Assembly (NCBI GenBank): GCA_963836905.1
Contig: CAWIKY010000006.1
Span: forward strand, 1,116,001-1,180,000
DNA: 64,000 bases
Direction of reading: 5' to 3'
Source: CAWIKY01 sp963836905
GTDB taxonomy: Bacteria > Pseudomonadota > Alphaproteobacteria > Caulobacterales > Hyphomonadaceae
Part shown: piece by piece, positions 9,468-19,188 of the stretch
How positions within the stretch are numbered: position 1 is the first letter of the stretch
Layout of the letters: every line of letters starts with the position of its first letter
Program-made: the position numbers and the translations under genes
Notes under the pieces: generated by a model
Databases searched by the model: none
Told to the model about the DNA's origin: nothing
What the model saw: the letters and a program-made list of their open reading frames with translations, nothing else

Positions 9468-11100
9468 TCAGGCGGTTGGAAGCGTGTAGCCTGTAAACTG
9501 CTCGCGAAGCGCGAGCTTGTTGATCTTGCCGGTTGCGCCAAGCGGCACCGTTTCGACGAAGACCACATCATCCGGCATCCACCATTTGACGATCTTGCCG
9601 TCCAGATACGCCAGCACGTCATCCTTGCTCAGGGACACCCCGGGCTTGGTTTCGATGATGAGGAGCGGGCGTTCGTCCCATTTGGGATGCGCAATGCCGA
9701 TGGCAGCTGCGACTGCAACATCCGGGTGGCCGACGGCTACGTTCTCGAGATCAATAGATGAAATCCACTCACCGCCTGACTTGATCACATCCTTGGCGCG
9801 GTCCGTGATCTGCATGAAGCCCTTGGAATCGAGGTGGGCGACATCACCGGTATCGAACCATCCGTCCCCGTCCAGCACATTGCCGCCTTCGCCTTTGAAA
9901 TATCCTGAGGCGATTGCGCACCCACGCACCAGAAGGTGACCGGAGGAGTTCGCCATCGCGGGGCTGTTGCTCTCCTGCATCGTCTACGACCTTGAGTTCG
10001 ACGCCGAACGGCGCGCGTCCCTGTTTCAGCTTGTATTCGACCTGCGTGTCCCAATCGGCTGCCATCAGTTCCGGAGGAAGCGTGCCGAGCGTTCCGAGCG
10101 GCGAGGTTTCGGTCATGCCCCAGGCGTGGATGACGTCGACGTCATAGTCTTCCCTGAACCCGCGCAGGATCTTTTCTGGAACGGCAGAACCACCGATGAT
10201 GACACGCGTCAGGTGCGGCAGTTTCAGATTGTTGCTGTTGAGATGGTCCAGAAGCATCATCCAGACTGTCGGTACGGCGGCGGACATCGTCACTTCGTAA
10301 TCGTTCAGAAGCTCGTAGATCGATGCGCCGTCCATCCTGGCCCCGGGCATGATCATGTCAGCGCCAACGGCAGGACAGGAGAATGTCAGCCCCCATGCAT
10401 TGGCATGGAACATCGGCACTACGGGCAGCACGCGCTCCATGCCGGAGAGACCCATGACGTCTTTCTGCAAGGTCATGAAGGTATGCAGCACGTTGGAGCG
10501 GTGTGAATAGAGAACGCCCTTCGGATTGCCAGTCGTTCCGGAGGTGTAGCAAAGTCCGCAAGCCGTCCGCTCGTCGAAATTGCCCCATTCGGCACTCGTT
10601 TCACGGCCCGAAATCCAGCTTTCATAGGCAACTGCATTCTTCAGCGATGTATCCGGCATGTGATCGGAATCACAGAAGATCACATAGCGTCTGATGGTCT
10701 TGAGTTGGTCGGCGATCTTCTCAATCAACGGGACGAATGTCAGGTCCAGAAACAGGACCTTATCCTCGGCGTGATTGGCGATGTAGATGATCTGCTCAGG
10801 AAAGAGGCGCGGATTGATGGTGTGGAGAACGCCGCCAATGCCCATGGTTCCGAACCAGCTTTCCATGTGGCGCGCTGTATTCCAGGCGAGCGTCGCAACC
10901 CGGTCACCCAGAACGATACCGTCATCCTTGAGGGCGGCTGATACCTGTTTCGATCGCCGGTGCACATCTTCGTAGGTGGTCGAAACGATCGGACCTTCGA
11001 CGGAACGCGATACAATCCTGCGGTGGCCATGGTTCAGTGCGGCGTGGTCGATCACCTTGTCGACCGTCAGCGGCCAGTCCTGCATCAATCCGTGCATCAA
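9468..11100 (-). CDS. acyl-CoA synthetase / fatty-acid--CoA ligase (ANL superfamily), frameshifted
   Basis: Adenylate-forming ligase that would activate a fatty acid as acyl-AMP and then acyl-CoA. Read across one frameshift it has about 543 residues, the normal size. The first part (from 11100) has the P-loop YTSGTTGNPKGV near residue 185, the HAWGMTETSP motif near 335, and ends in frame at about GEQQPRDGE. The second frame continues with GHLLVRG, the hinge and Asp/Arg motif GWFDTGDVAHLDSKGFM and ITDRAKDVIKSGGEWIS, and the catalytic Lys of GATGKINKL near the C-terminus. The break is at about 9940, in CTCCTCC on the coding strand, where one base too many is present. Probably a sequence error. 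It resembles FadD-like medium/long-chain ligases; the true substrate is unknown. Confidence 0.8.
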
Positions 11101-11216
11101 TCATTTCTCCCCTGAAACTTCGTTTTCCGGTGTATTCGGCTATCAACATCAGCCGCTTGCGGTTATCTCAGTCTTAGTCAAACGCGGCGAAAGCCGCAAT
11201 CGCAGGAGGAGCGATC

Positions 11217-12206
11217 ATGCGGTTTGCGGTCTATGCACTATTGCTCATTGGCGGAGCGGCGCTTTGTCTCGGGGCCGGGTATTTGTTCGGTCAGTTGAGC
11301 GTCGATGACGTTCCGGTCGAGGACGTGCGTCAGGAGACCGGACCCGCTCCGGTTTTCACCGAGGCGGCCGTGTCCGGACGTGATTTGCCGGAGCTGTTCG
11401 ATTGCCTTCGTGAAAACGGAGCCGTCGCTATCGCCGCGCACCGCGGCGGGCCGGCACCAGGCTTCCCCGAAAATGCCATCGAGACCCTGCAACAGAACTT
11501 CGATGCCGGTATTCGCGTGTTCGAGATCGATATTGCCGAAACCGCCGATGGCCAGCTCTTCCTGCTGCACGACCGTGACCTCGACCGCACCACGACCGGC
11601 AGCGGCCCCGTTTCCGGTTCCAGCTGGAGCGACGTTCGTGCTCTGGCACTGGAAGACAGTGAGGGTCAGTTGACGCCGTTCGCTCCGCCAACCTTGTCCG
11701 TTGCACTAAACTGGGCCGTCGAGCAAAAAGCCATTCTCGAGCTCGACCGCAAGCCGACGACAAGTTTCGAACGCATCATTTCGGCAGTTCGTGAAGCAGG
11801 AGCCGAGAACAACGTCATCATGATCTCATATAATGACGAGCAGGCTGCCGAAATTGCGCGGCTTGCGCCTGACCTGTCCATGACGGCCACCGCGCGCGGC
11901 AAGCGCGATATAGACCGGCTTGTGGCAGGTGGTGTCGATCAGCGCCGTCTCATTGCGTGGCTTGGTACGAACGCTCCGGACGCCGCCGCCAACGCCCGCG
12001 TGGCCAATGAAGGCGTCGAGGCCGCATTCGGCACTCTTGGCAGACCCGGAAAGCGGCTCGACGATCAGTACTGGTCTGACGGATCGGGCAGCGAATATGC
12101 CGATCTGGTGAGCGATGGTATTGTCCTGATCGCCACGGACACCCCAGTTCGGGTCGCCAATTATCTGGATACGGACGATCTCGCACGTACTGCATGCGGG
12201 CTTTGA
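11217..12206 (+). CDS. glycerophosphodiester phosphodiesterase, periplasmic or membrane-anchored
   Basis: A 329-residue GDPD-family TIM barrel that would cleave glycerophosphodiesters to an alcohol and glycerol-3-phosphate. Catalytic signature: AAHRGG near residue 76, then PENAIETLQQNFDAGIRVFEIDI with the metal-binding Glu and Asp, then FLLHDRDLDRTTTG with the catalytic second His. A single hydrophobic segment at residues 4-22 is a signal anchor or signal peptide, so the enzyme should face the periplasm. The start has a strong Shine-Dalgarno (AGGAGG, about 7 bases upstream). The thioesterase gene follows 24 bases after the stop. Confidence 0.92.
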   Translation: MRFAVYALLLIGGAALCLGAGYLFGQLSVDDVPVEDVRQETGPAPVFTEAAVSGRDLPELFDCLRENGAVAIAAHRGGPAPGFPENAIETLQQNFDAGIRVFEIDIAETADGQLFLLHDRDLDRTTTGSGPVSGSSWSDVRALALEDSEGQLTPFAPPTLSVALNWAVEQKAILELDRKPTTSFERIISAVREAGAENNVIMISYNDEQAAEIARLAPDLSMTATARGKRDIDRLVAGGVDQRRLIAWLGTNAPDAAANARVANEGVEAAFGTLGRPGKRLDDQYWSDGSGSEYADLVSDGIVLIATDTPVRVANYLDTDDLARTACGL

Positions 12207-12230
12207 AGCAGCACTAGAACGGAATCGATC

Positions 12231-12638
12231 ATGGATGTCCCTGAAGGCTTCGAGCCGCACTTTCGCAAAAGTCCGCTTACCGATCCGTGGGAACCGCTCT
12301 ATTCGAAACGCACGGGCGAGGCCATCATACTTGGCCTTCGTGCGGACACCCAGCACTGCAATTCGCGCGGGTTTGTTCATGGCGGACTGATCTCAGCGCT
12401 CGCCGATAATGCGATGGGGCTTTCATGTGCCGCACAGCATGACGCTATCGGTTCGCTGGTCACCGTCAGCCTTCACATGGACTTCCTGAAAGCAGCGCAG
12501 ATCGGGGGCTGGATCGAGTTTGTCACCAGTTTTACCAAGATCGGCGGTTCGATCGATACCGCTCAGGCGCATGTCATTGCGGATGGCGTGCACTGCGCTC
12601 TCGCTTCGGCGAGCTTCCGGGTTCTCAAACCGCGATAG
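12231..12638 (+). CDS. PaaI-family hotdog thioesterase
   Basis: A 135-residue acyl-CoA thioesterase. The family loop and helix are clear: FVHGGLISALADNAMGLS at about residue 44-62, with the conserved HGG and the Asp of LAD that acts in catalysis, then the second-strand motif TVSLHMDFLKAA. Length and order are normal for the 4HBT/PaaI group, which hydrolyses aryl- or acyl-CoA. It follows the GDPD gene closely and may share its transcript. Confidence 0.88.
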   Translation: MDVPEGFEPHFRKSPLTDPWEPLYSKRTGEAIILGLRADTQHCNSRGFVHGGLISALADNAMGLSCAAQHDAIGSLVTVSLHMDFLKAAQIGGWIEFVTSFTKIGGSIDTAQAHVIADGVHCALASASFRVLKPR

Positions 12639-12714
12639 CTCAAGCAGTTTTCTGAACCATCAACGCTCCGGTCCGTTTCTTGTCTGAATTCCAGATGAAA
12701 CCGACCGGAGAGAC

Positions 12715-13386
12715 ATGATGAAAACACTGCTGATCACGGGTGCCTCGACAGGCATCGGCGCCGCAACCGCTCGCAAGGCATATGGTGCCGGTTACAACCT
12801 CGTTCTTGCGGCCCGGTCGAAAGACAAGCTGGACGATCTGGTAAGGGAGCTGGGTGACGATCGCGCCCTTGCGGTCACCTGCAACGTGACGAAGGACGAT
12901 GAGCAGGAAGCCATGGTCCAGGCCGCTCTCGACAAGTTTGGCGGCATAGATGCGGTTTTCGCCAATGCCGGTATCGGCTCGTCAGGTTCCGGTACGGCGG
13001 GCGGTAGTCCGGACAGCTTCCGGGACATGATCCTCACCAATCTCTACGGTGTCATCATGACCTGCAAGGTCACGCTGGATGAAGTGAAGAAGGCGAAGGG
13101 ACACTTCGTTATAACCTCCTCGGTCGCGGGCCGCAGAACTCTGAAGGGCTCCATTTACGGCGCAACGAAATGGGGTGTCACCGGCTATGGAAACAATCTG
13201 CGCGAGGAGGTGAAGGAGGACGGCGTTCGCGTCACGCTGATCGAACCGGGTATGGTCAAGACGCCGTTCTTTTCCGAAGAACCGGAAGACGGCCTTGAAG
13301 CGGAGAACATTGCCGACGCCGTGATGTACGCACTGAGCCAACCGCAGAGCGTGAACGTCTCTGAAGTGCTTGTCATGCCGAATTGA
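12715..13386 (+). CDS. short-chain dehydrogenase/reductase (SDR)
   Basis: A 223-residue classical SDR. The NAD(P)-binding motif TGASTGIG is at residue 7, NAG is in FANAGIGSS near 85, the catalytic Ser is in ITSSVAG near 135, and the YxxxK pair is in YGATKWG near 149. The C-terminus is short compared with the usual 245-260 residues, ending in SVNVSEVLVMPN, typical of the NADP-dependent oxidoreductase subgroup (YdfG-like). The basic Ala-Ala-Arg-Ser after strand 2 suggests NADPH. It has its own Shine-Dalgarno (GGAGAG) before tandem ATGs at 12715. The substrate is unknown. It converges on purN. Confidence 0.92.
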   Translation: MMKTLLITGASTGIGAATARKAYGAGYNLVLAARSKDKLDDLVRELGDDRALAVTCNVTKDDEQEAMVQAALDKFGGIDAVFANAGIGSSGSGTAGGSPDSFRDMILTNLYGVIMTCKVTLDEVKKAKGHFVITSSVAGRRTLKGSIYGATKWGVTGYGNNLREEVKEDGVRVTLIEPGMVKTPFFSEEPEDGLEAENIADAVMYALSQPQSVNVSEVLVMPN

Positions 13387-13443
13387 GGGCGAGGTCCCGC
13401 CGGATTGCCGTGAATATCAGATCAACCGGCAGGCCAAGCGGGT

Positions 13444-14052
13444 TCATTCGACCGGAGGCTGATCTCGCTCCGCCAAAGCTTTAGCCAGCGCTTGCGGGTA
13501 AAGCTCATGTTCGACGGCCAGTAAGCGGGTCGCAAGGGTGTCTGCGGTATCATCTGGCCGAATATCGATCCGCGATTGCGCAATGACCTCGCCGTCATCC
13601 ACGCCTGCCGTGACCCAATGGACTGAGGCGCCGTGCTCACTATCACCTGCTGCCAACGCACGTTTGTGCGTGTTGAGCCCTTTGTACTTCGGCAGGAGCG
13701 AGGGATGGATGTTGATCATCCGTCGATCCCACTCCGCGGTAAAGTCTTCGGTCAGAACCCGCATGAAGCCTGCCAGAGCGATGAAATCGACGTCGTGCAG
13801 GTCGAGCGCCTCGGTGATCTCCTTTTCAAACCCGGCCCGGTCGTCGTCGTAGGAGCGATGGTCAATGGCGGCGATCGCAATGCCATTTTCCGCAGCCCAT
13901 TCAAGGCCTTCGGCGTCATACCTGTTGGAGAGCACGAGCACCGGCTTCGCTGTGACGCGCCCATCGCGGCATGCTTCCACAATCGCCTTCATGTTCGAGC
14001 CGCGCCCGGAAATGAAGATTGCGAGCCTGGAGAGGGGCAATTCGTCAGGCAT
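13444..14052 (-). CDS. purN: phosphoribosylglycinamide formyltransferase
   Basis: Third step of IMP synthesis: transfers formyl from 10-formyl-THF to GAR. 202 residues, normal length. The N-terminal SGRGSNM loop binds GAR; the catalytic Asn-His-Asp triad is visible as MINIHPSLLP near residue 110 and the Asp of AGVDDGEVIAQS near 147; FMRVL precedes them. Its start overlaps the end of purM by 8 bases, so the two are translationally coupled in a purM-purN operon. Confidence 0.96.
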   Translation of the reverse strand: MPDELPLSRLAIFISGRGSNMKAIVEACRDGRVTAKPVLVLSNRYDAEGLEWAAENGIAIAAIDHRSYDDDRAGFEKEITEALDLHDVDFIALAGFMRVLTEDFTAEWDRRMINIHPSLLPKYKGLNTHKRALAAGDSEHGASVHWVTAGVDDGEVIAQSRIDIRPDDTADTLATRLLAVEHELYPQALAKALAERDQPPVE

Positions 14053-15088
14053 CGGTCAACTCACCGCAGATGAAACAGACCTCTCCGGCATCGCTGAGCG
14101 CCTTCATCATGGCGTTTGCATCGCCTTGAGATGCACAAAGCACCATGCCGACGCCCATATTAAATGTTCGGGCCATTTCGTCGTGCGCAACATGTCCGAC
14201 GTCGGCGAGCCAGTTGAAGACAGGCATGGATGGCAGTGCATCATGGTCTAGCGACGGTACCAGCGTGTCGGGGCACATGCGCGGCAGGTTTTCGGTCAAG
14301 CCACCGCCGGTGATGTGGGACAGGCCCTTGATACGACCGCTCGCCAGAAGCGGTGCAAGTGTTCGCGCGTAAATGCGTGTAGGCGTCAGCAGCGCCTCGC
14401 CCAGACTTGCGTTCGCAAATGGCGCAGAGGCGTCCAGTGCAAGCCCGGAACGCTCCACGATCTTCCTTATCAAGGAATACCCGTTGGAATGCGGACCGGA
14501 GGAGGGCAGGGCAATGAGAACATCGCCCGCGGCCATCTTGTCTTGCCTGGGCAGGATATTTTCCCGTTCGACCGCGCCGACCGTAAAGCCCGCCAGATCA
14601 TAGTGTCCGGGCGCGTACATATCAGGCATTTCCGCGGTCTCGCCGCCGACAAGGGCGCATCCTGCCAGTTCGCATCCTCTTGCTATCCCGGACACAACGT
14701 CGGCAGCGATAGCCGCGTCGAGCGTTCCCGTTGCGAAGTAGTCAAGGAAGAAGAGCGGTTGCGCGCCCTGACAGAGCACGTCGTTGACGCACATGGCGAC
14801 CAGATCGATACCGATCGTGTCATGTCGCCCGGTCTCGAAAGCGAGCATCAGCTTGGTTCCGACGCCGTCAGTTCCGGACACGAGAACGGGATCTACAAAC
14901 CCTGCCGCCTTTGTGTCGAACAGCGCTCCAAAGCCGCCCAGGCCACCCATGACGCCTGCCCGTTTCGTAGCGGCGGCCATTGGCTTGATGCGTTCGACAA
15001 GGTCCGCACCAGCATTGATGTCGACACCGGCCTCGCGATAGGTCATGGCACCTTTGCGGTTCTTGTTCGTTAAGGGTGAATCGGACAT
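14045..15088 (-). CDS. purM: phosphoribosylformylglycinamidine cyclo-ligase (AIR synthetase)
   Basis: Fifth step of IMP synthesis: ATP-dependent ring closure of FGAM to AIR. 347 residues. The first residues after a short tail read TYREAGVDINAGADLV, the conserved start; SGTDGVGTKLMLA near 70, and ALVGGETAEMPDMY near 145 and the ITGGGLTENLPR loop near 265 are all whole. First gene of the purM-purN pair; the divergent DUF2066 gene starts about 80 bases away, so promoters for both lie in 15089-15170. Confidence 0.97.
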   Translation of the reverse strand: MSDSPLTNKNRKGAMTYREAGVDINAGADLVERIKPMAAATKRAGVMGGLGGFGALFDTKAAGFVDPVLVSGTDGVGTKLMLAFETGRHDTIGIDLVAMCVNDVLCQGAQPLFFLDYFATGTLDAAIAADVVSGIARGCELAGCALVGGETAEMPDMYAPGHYDLAGFTVGAVERENILPRQDKMAAGDVLIALPSSGPHSNGYSLIRKIVERSGLALDASAPFANASLGEALLTPTRIYARTLAPLLASGRIKGLSHITGGGLTENLPRMCPDTLVPSLDHDALPSMPVFNWLADVGHVAHDEMARTFNMGVGMVLCASQGDANAMMKALSDAGEVCFICGELTDA

Positions 15089-15170
15089 CGCTTCTGCCTA
15101 TCGCTTTGCTCGGATAATTGCCATTATTGACCCGTACCCGATATCGACGGGGCCAGATTTAAGGGACACC

Positions 15171-16181
15171 ATGAGATTTCTGACGGTATTGGGCCTTGCC
15201 CTTCTATTCAGCGTGACCGGTCTTGTCCGGCAAGCCAGCGCAGATATCAAGTCTGTCTATACGGTCACCGACATTCCTGTCCGTGCAACGGCCCAGACGG
15301 CACAGGGTGCGGAGGCGGAAGCGTTTTCGCAGGCCAAGCAGCAGGGATTGCGGAGACTGGTTGAGCGCCTGACCGTTCCAGAAGACCGTGGTCGCATTCC
15401 GGAAAGCCTGTTTTCGGCAGCCAGTGCGAACGAGATCGCTGTCGCCGTAGACGTGATTGAAGAGCGACGCAGTGCAACCGTTTATCGCGGACGACTGTCA
15501 GTGGTGTACAACCCTGTCCGGTTGCGAGCCAGACTGAACGGCGCAGGCGTTCCTTTCATCGAACGTCAGGACGAACTGTCGCTTCTGGTCCCGGTCGCCG
15601 ACAACAGCCGGTTTTCAGATCCCTGGCGCGCCGCCTGGCCGAAGGCGAACAGCAACCGGCTGACGCCTTACGTGACGGGCATGAGCTTCTTCCGGCCGGA
15701 TGACGACTGGGCCGCTGTGTCCAGCGAGGCCTCACGGGTGCGGGCGTCCCAGGCAATCCTCGTTCGTCTGTCGGGGGGGCAGGGTGCCTTGGTAGCCCAA
15801 TTAACCCGCCTTTCACCTGACGGACGCGTGGAGATCGGCACGACACCGCCCGTTGCAACACCTGATGAGGTCATCGCTGCTGCTTCGAAAATGATGGAAG
15901 ACGCCTGGAAACGCGAAGCCATCGTTCGTTCCAGCCAGCGGACCCGGTCGTTTGCGACAGTACGTTATGAGTCGCTTTCGGAATGGAACCGCCTTCGCGG
16001 GGCACTGACACGATCACCGTCGGTTTCCGACTTTCGTGTCGATGCAGTCGCCGGAGATGGCGCCCTGGTGACGTTCCAGTATTCGGGAGACGAGAGCCGG
16101 TTGCGTAACGAGATGCAGCGGAGCGGTGTCCGGCTCAACCGGTCCGGCAACGGCTGGACCATGACCGCCGCAGGTCGCTGA
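15171..16181 (+). CDS. DUF2066 domain-containing exported protein
   Basis: A 336-residue protein with a Sec signal peptide (MRFLTVLGLALLFSV to QASA) when started at ATG 15171; the frame is open 42 codons further upstream but that would overlap purM and hide the signal. The mature part matches the DUF2066 pattern: an opening VYTVTDIPVRATAQTAQGA, a QAKQQGLRRLVERL helix and the repeated strand region RGRLSVVYNP. DUF2066 proteins are common in alphaproteobacteria and have no assigned biochemical role. Here, as in related genomes, it sits directly before hdaA. Confidence 0.82.
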   Translation: MRFLTVLGLALLFSVTGLVRQASADIKSVYTVTDIPVRATAQTAQGAEAEAFSQAKQQGLRRLVERLTVPEDRGRIPESLFSAASANEIAVAVDVIEERRSATVYRGRLSVVYNPVRLRARLNGAGVPFIERQDELSLLVPVADNSRFSDPWRAAWPKANSNRLTPYVTGMSFFRPDDDWAAVSSEASRVRASQAILVRLSGGQGALVAQLTRLSPDGRVEIGTTPPVATPDEVIAAASKMMEDAWKREAIVRSSQRTRSFATVRYESLSEWNRLRGALTRSPSVSDFRVDAVAGDGALVTFQYSGDESRLRNEMQRSGVRLNRSGNGWTMTAAGR

Positions 16182-16250
16182 GACATCGACGGAATGCTAG
16201 CTGCGTTCTGGCCGACCACAACAGAATGCAAGTCCAGCCGGGAGGGTGGA

Positions 16251-16979
16251 ATGGCTACGCAACCTGATCTGCCTTTCCGCCTCCTTGATACTGATGTCTC
16301 GCGGCTTCTGCATGCGAGCAGACACGGGGATGCGTTGCTACTGCTTCGTAACACCCGGAACTGGCCACGGTGCACGCTGGCGATTTTCGGACCGAACCGG
16401 TCCGGCATTACGTCGCTTTTGCAGGCATGGGTTCATGAATGCGACGGGGGATATGTGAAGGCGTCCGACCTGGCCGGGGACGATCCCGGTGCATTGGCAA
16501 GGCGGCTTGCACGCCCGCTTGCAGTTGACGATGCCCACGCCGACGGGCTTGGGGGCTCACTTCTTATCCTGATCAATCTGGCTGCCGAACGCGGACAGCC
16601 CCTCTTGCTGGGCGGGCACGGTGCCCCGGAGAATTGGCAGGACGGACCCAAGGACCTTGTGTCAAGATTGTCTGCGATGACGTCAATCGGATTTGACCGG
16701 CCCTCGCTTGCAGAGTTTCAGGAACGGCTGGTTCTTGCGGCGCGGCGGCGCTACCTTCAGCTTTCGAAGGAGACAGTAGAGTTTCTGGCGGTGAGGATCG
16801 AGCGCTCATTCGAAATGATCGACCGGGTTTGCGATGCGCTGGCGCTACAGGCGTCGGCGCACGGTCGCAAGCCGACGATTCCCACGGCACGGATCGTCCT
16901 TGAAGAGCTTGGAACGTCGCAGACCGACCTTTTCGACGGACCGTCTGAGCAGAATGACTATCGAATGAGAGATGACTGA
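16251..16979 (+). CDS. hdaA: DnaA-related inactivator HdaA (Hda homologue)
   Basis: A 242-residue AAA+ protein related to DnaA domain III. With the beta clamp, Hda-type proteins stimulate ATP hydrolysis by DnaA and so stop re-initiation. The N-terminus MATQPDLPFRL carries a QxxLPF clamp-binding motif, which fixes the start at 16251 behind GGAGGG. Walker A is degenerate (GPNRSGITSLL: Lys replaced by Ile), Walker B is LAVDDAHA near 90, and the sensor/arginine-finger region follows, with helices up to SQTDLF. The ppk start overlaps its stop by one base (TGATG), so it is cotranscribed with ppk. Confidence 0.85.
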   Translation: MATQPDLPFRLLDTDVSRLLHASRHGDALLLLRNTRNWPRCTLAIFGPNRSGITSLLQAWVHECDGGYVKASDLAGDDPGALARRLARPLAVDDAHADGLGGSLLILINLAAERGQPLLLGGHGAPENWQDGPKDLVSRLSAMTSIGFDRPSLAEFQERLVLAARRRYLQLSKETVEFLAVRIERSFEMIDRVCDALALQASAHGRKPTIPTARIVLEELGTSQTDLFDGPSEQNDYRMRDD

Positions 16980-19188
16980 TGGCCGATAAAGCCGCCGAAA
17001 AATCCGGACGAGCCGACCTTAGCGGGCAGAACCAGCCCTGGACGATGGACTCGCCTGGACGGTTTATCAACCGGGAATTATCCTGGCTTCTGTTCAATGA
17101 GCGGGTTCTTGAAGAAGCGGGAAATGAAGTGCACCCGCTTCTTGAGCAGCTTCGGTTTCTCTCGATTTCGGCGAACAATCTCGACGAGTTTTTCATGGTC
17201 CGCGTTGCGGGCATCCGTGAGCAAGTCCGCGCCGGAGTGAACCGAGCGGGCATTGATGGTCTGACACCGTCCGAACAACTGAACCTCGTCACCGAGGCAG
17301 CATATGACCTCATGCGGGATCAGCAGGTCCGGTGGGGGCAATTGAAGACGGCTCTTGCCGACGAGAACATCGATGTTCTCTCGTCAAACGAAGTCACGCG
17401 CGAAGAGCTTGACTGGCTTCGCAGCTATTTCATGGAACACATCTTTCCGATCCTGACGCCGCTGGCCGTCGATCCGGCGCATCCGTTCCCCTTCATTCCG
17501 AATCTCGGCTTTGCAATCGCCCTGCAGCTTCGCTCGAAGGGAAATCGCGAGCCGATGAAGGCGCTCATCCCGCTACCGCTTCAGGTGGGCCGTTTCATCA
17601 GATTGAAAGATGGCCGGGACATGTCAGGCGGCGACAGGCGAAACCCGTTGCGGTTCATCTCGCTCGAGGAAACCATCCTCCTGTTCCTGAGCAATATCTT
17701 CCCGGGCTTTCTGTGTGAGAACCACTGCACGTTCAGGGTCGTCCGCGACAGTGACATCGAACTGGAGGAAGAGGCCGAAGACCTGATCCGTGAGTTCGAG
17801 ATCCTGCTGAAGCAGCGACGTCGCGGACGGGTCGTACGCCTCACCGTGCAGGGTAGTGCCGATCCGGCGCTGAAGGCGTTCGTTCGCGAAGGAACAGGCG
17901 CTGAGGAGCTCGATGTCGTTGAGGTCGACGGTATCATTGGTATGGCGCAATTGAGCGAGCTGATTACCGATGACCGCCCGGACCTGAAGTTCGTGCCCTA
18001 CGAGCCGCGCTTTCCCGAGCGCATCCGCGAACACAATGGCGACTGCTTTGCAGCCATTCGTCAGAAGGACATGATCGTTCATCACCCGTACGAGTCGTTC
18101 GACGTGGTGGTGCAGTTCATTCGCCAGGCGGCAGCCGATCCGGATGTAATCGCGATCAAGCAGACCCTTTACCGGACAAGCAAGAATTCCCCGGTGATCG
18201 CAGCGCTAATCGAGGCAGCTGAAGCCGGAAAGAACGTGACCGCACTTATCGAAATCAAGGCGCGCTTTGATGAGGAGGCCAATCTGCGCTGGGCACGCGA
18301 TCTGGAGCGGGCCGGTGTCCAGGTGGTTTATGGCTTCATCGAGTACAAGACACACGCGAAGGTCTCGCTTGTCGTGCGCCGCGAGGGCGACAACCTACGC
18401 ACGTATACGCATTTCGGAACGGGGAATTACCACCCGATCACGGCGAAGATCTACACCGATCTCTCCTACTTCACCGACGATGCAGCGCTGGGACGGGATG
18501 CGGGACGGGTTTTCAACTACATCACCAGCTATGCCGCGCCGCCCAAACTCGACAAGGTCTCCATGTCGCCGCTTTCGATGCTGGAAGATATCATCAAGCT
18601 GATCGAGAACGAGACAGCGAACGCCAAAGCCGGCAAGCCGTCCGGCGTCTGGGCCAAGATGAATTCACTTGTTCATGATGAGATCATCGACTGCCTTTAC
18701 CGAGCGAGCCAGGCCGCGTTCCAATCGATCTGGTTATTCGCGGCATTTGTTGTCTGCGGCCCGGTGTCCCGGGTCTGTCGGAAAACATACGCGTGAAAAG
18801 CGTCGTCGGCCGGTTTCTGGAGCACTCGCGTATTGCCTGTTTTGCCAATGGTGAGGCGCTGCCCTCCCAGAACGCGAAAGTGTTCATTTCGTCCGCCGAC
18901 TGGATGCATAGAAATCTCGACCGCCGGGTTGAGGCTTTTGTCCCGCTCGAAAACGAAACTGTTCACCGTCAGGTGCTCAACCAGATCATGGTCGCCAATC
19001 TGAAAGACAATGTTCAAAGCTGGGTGCTGCAGCCGGATTCCAGTTATCTGCGAATTGCACCAGGCGACGAACCGGCGTTCAGCGTGCATGAGTACATGAT
19101 GAAACACCCAAGTCTGTCCGGGCGCGGCGAGGCCTTGAAAGCCAATCTCCCACCGGTTCTTGAGAACGCGGCGAAGCCAACTCCATGA
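16979..19188 (+). CDS. ppk1: polyphosphate kinase 1, frameshifted
   Basis: Makes polyphosphate from ATP reversibly through a phosphohistidine. Read across one frameshift the product has about 736 residues, the normal length. The N-domain opens FINRELSWLLFNERVLEEA; the head domain follows; the autophosphorylated His is in THFGTGNYHP near residue 480. The first frame is coding as far as DCLYRASQA and then runs into foreign residues before its stop at 18796. The other frame carries the family block IDLVIRGICCLRPG and GLSENIRVKSVVGRFLEHSR to the end at 19188. One base has been lost at about 18715-18722, in GGCCGCG, where GGCCGGCG would restore the frame. Probably a sequence error in an otherwise intact gene. 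Confidence 0.88.
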
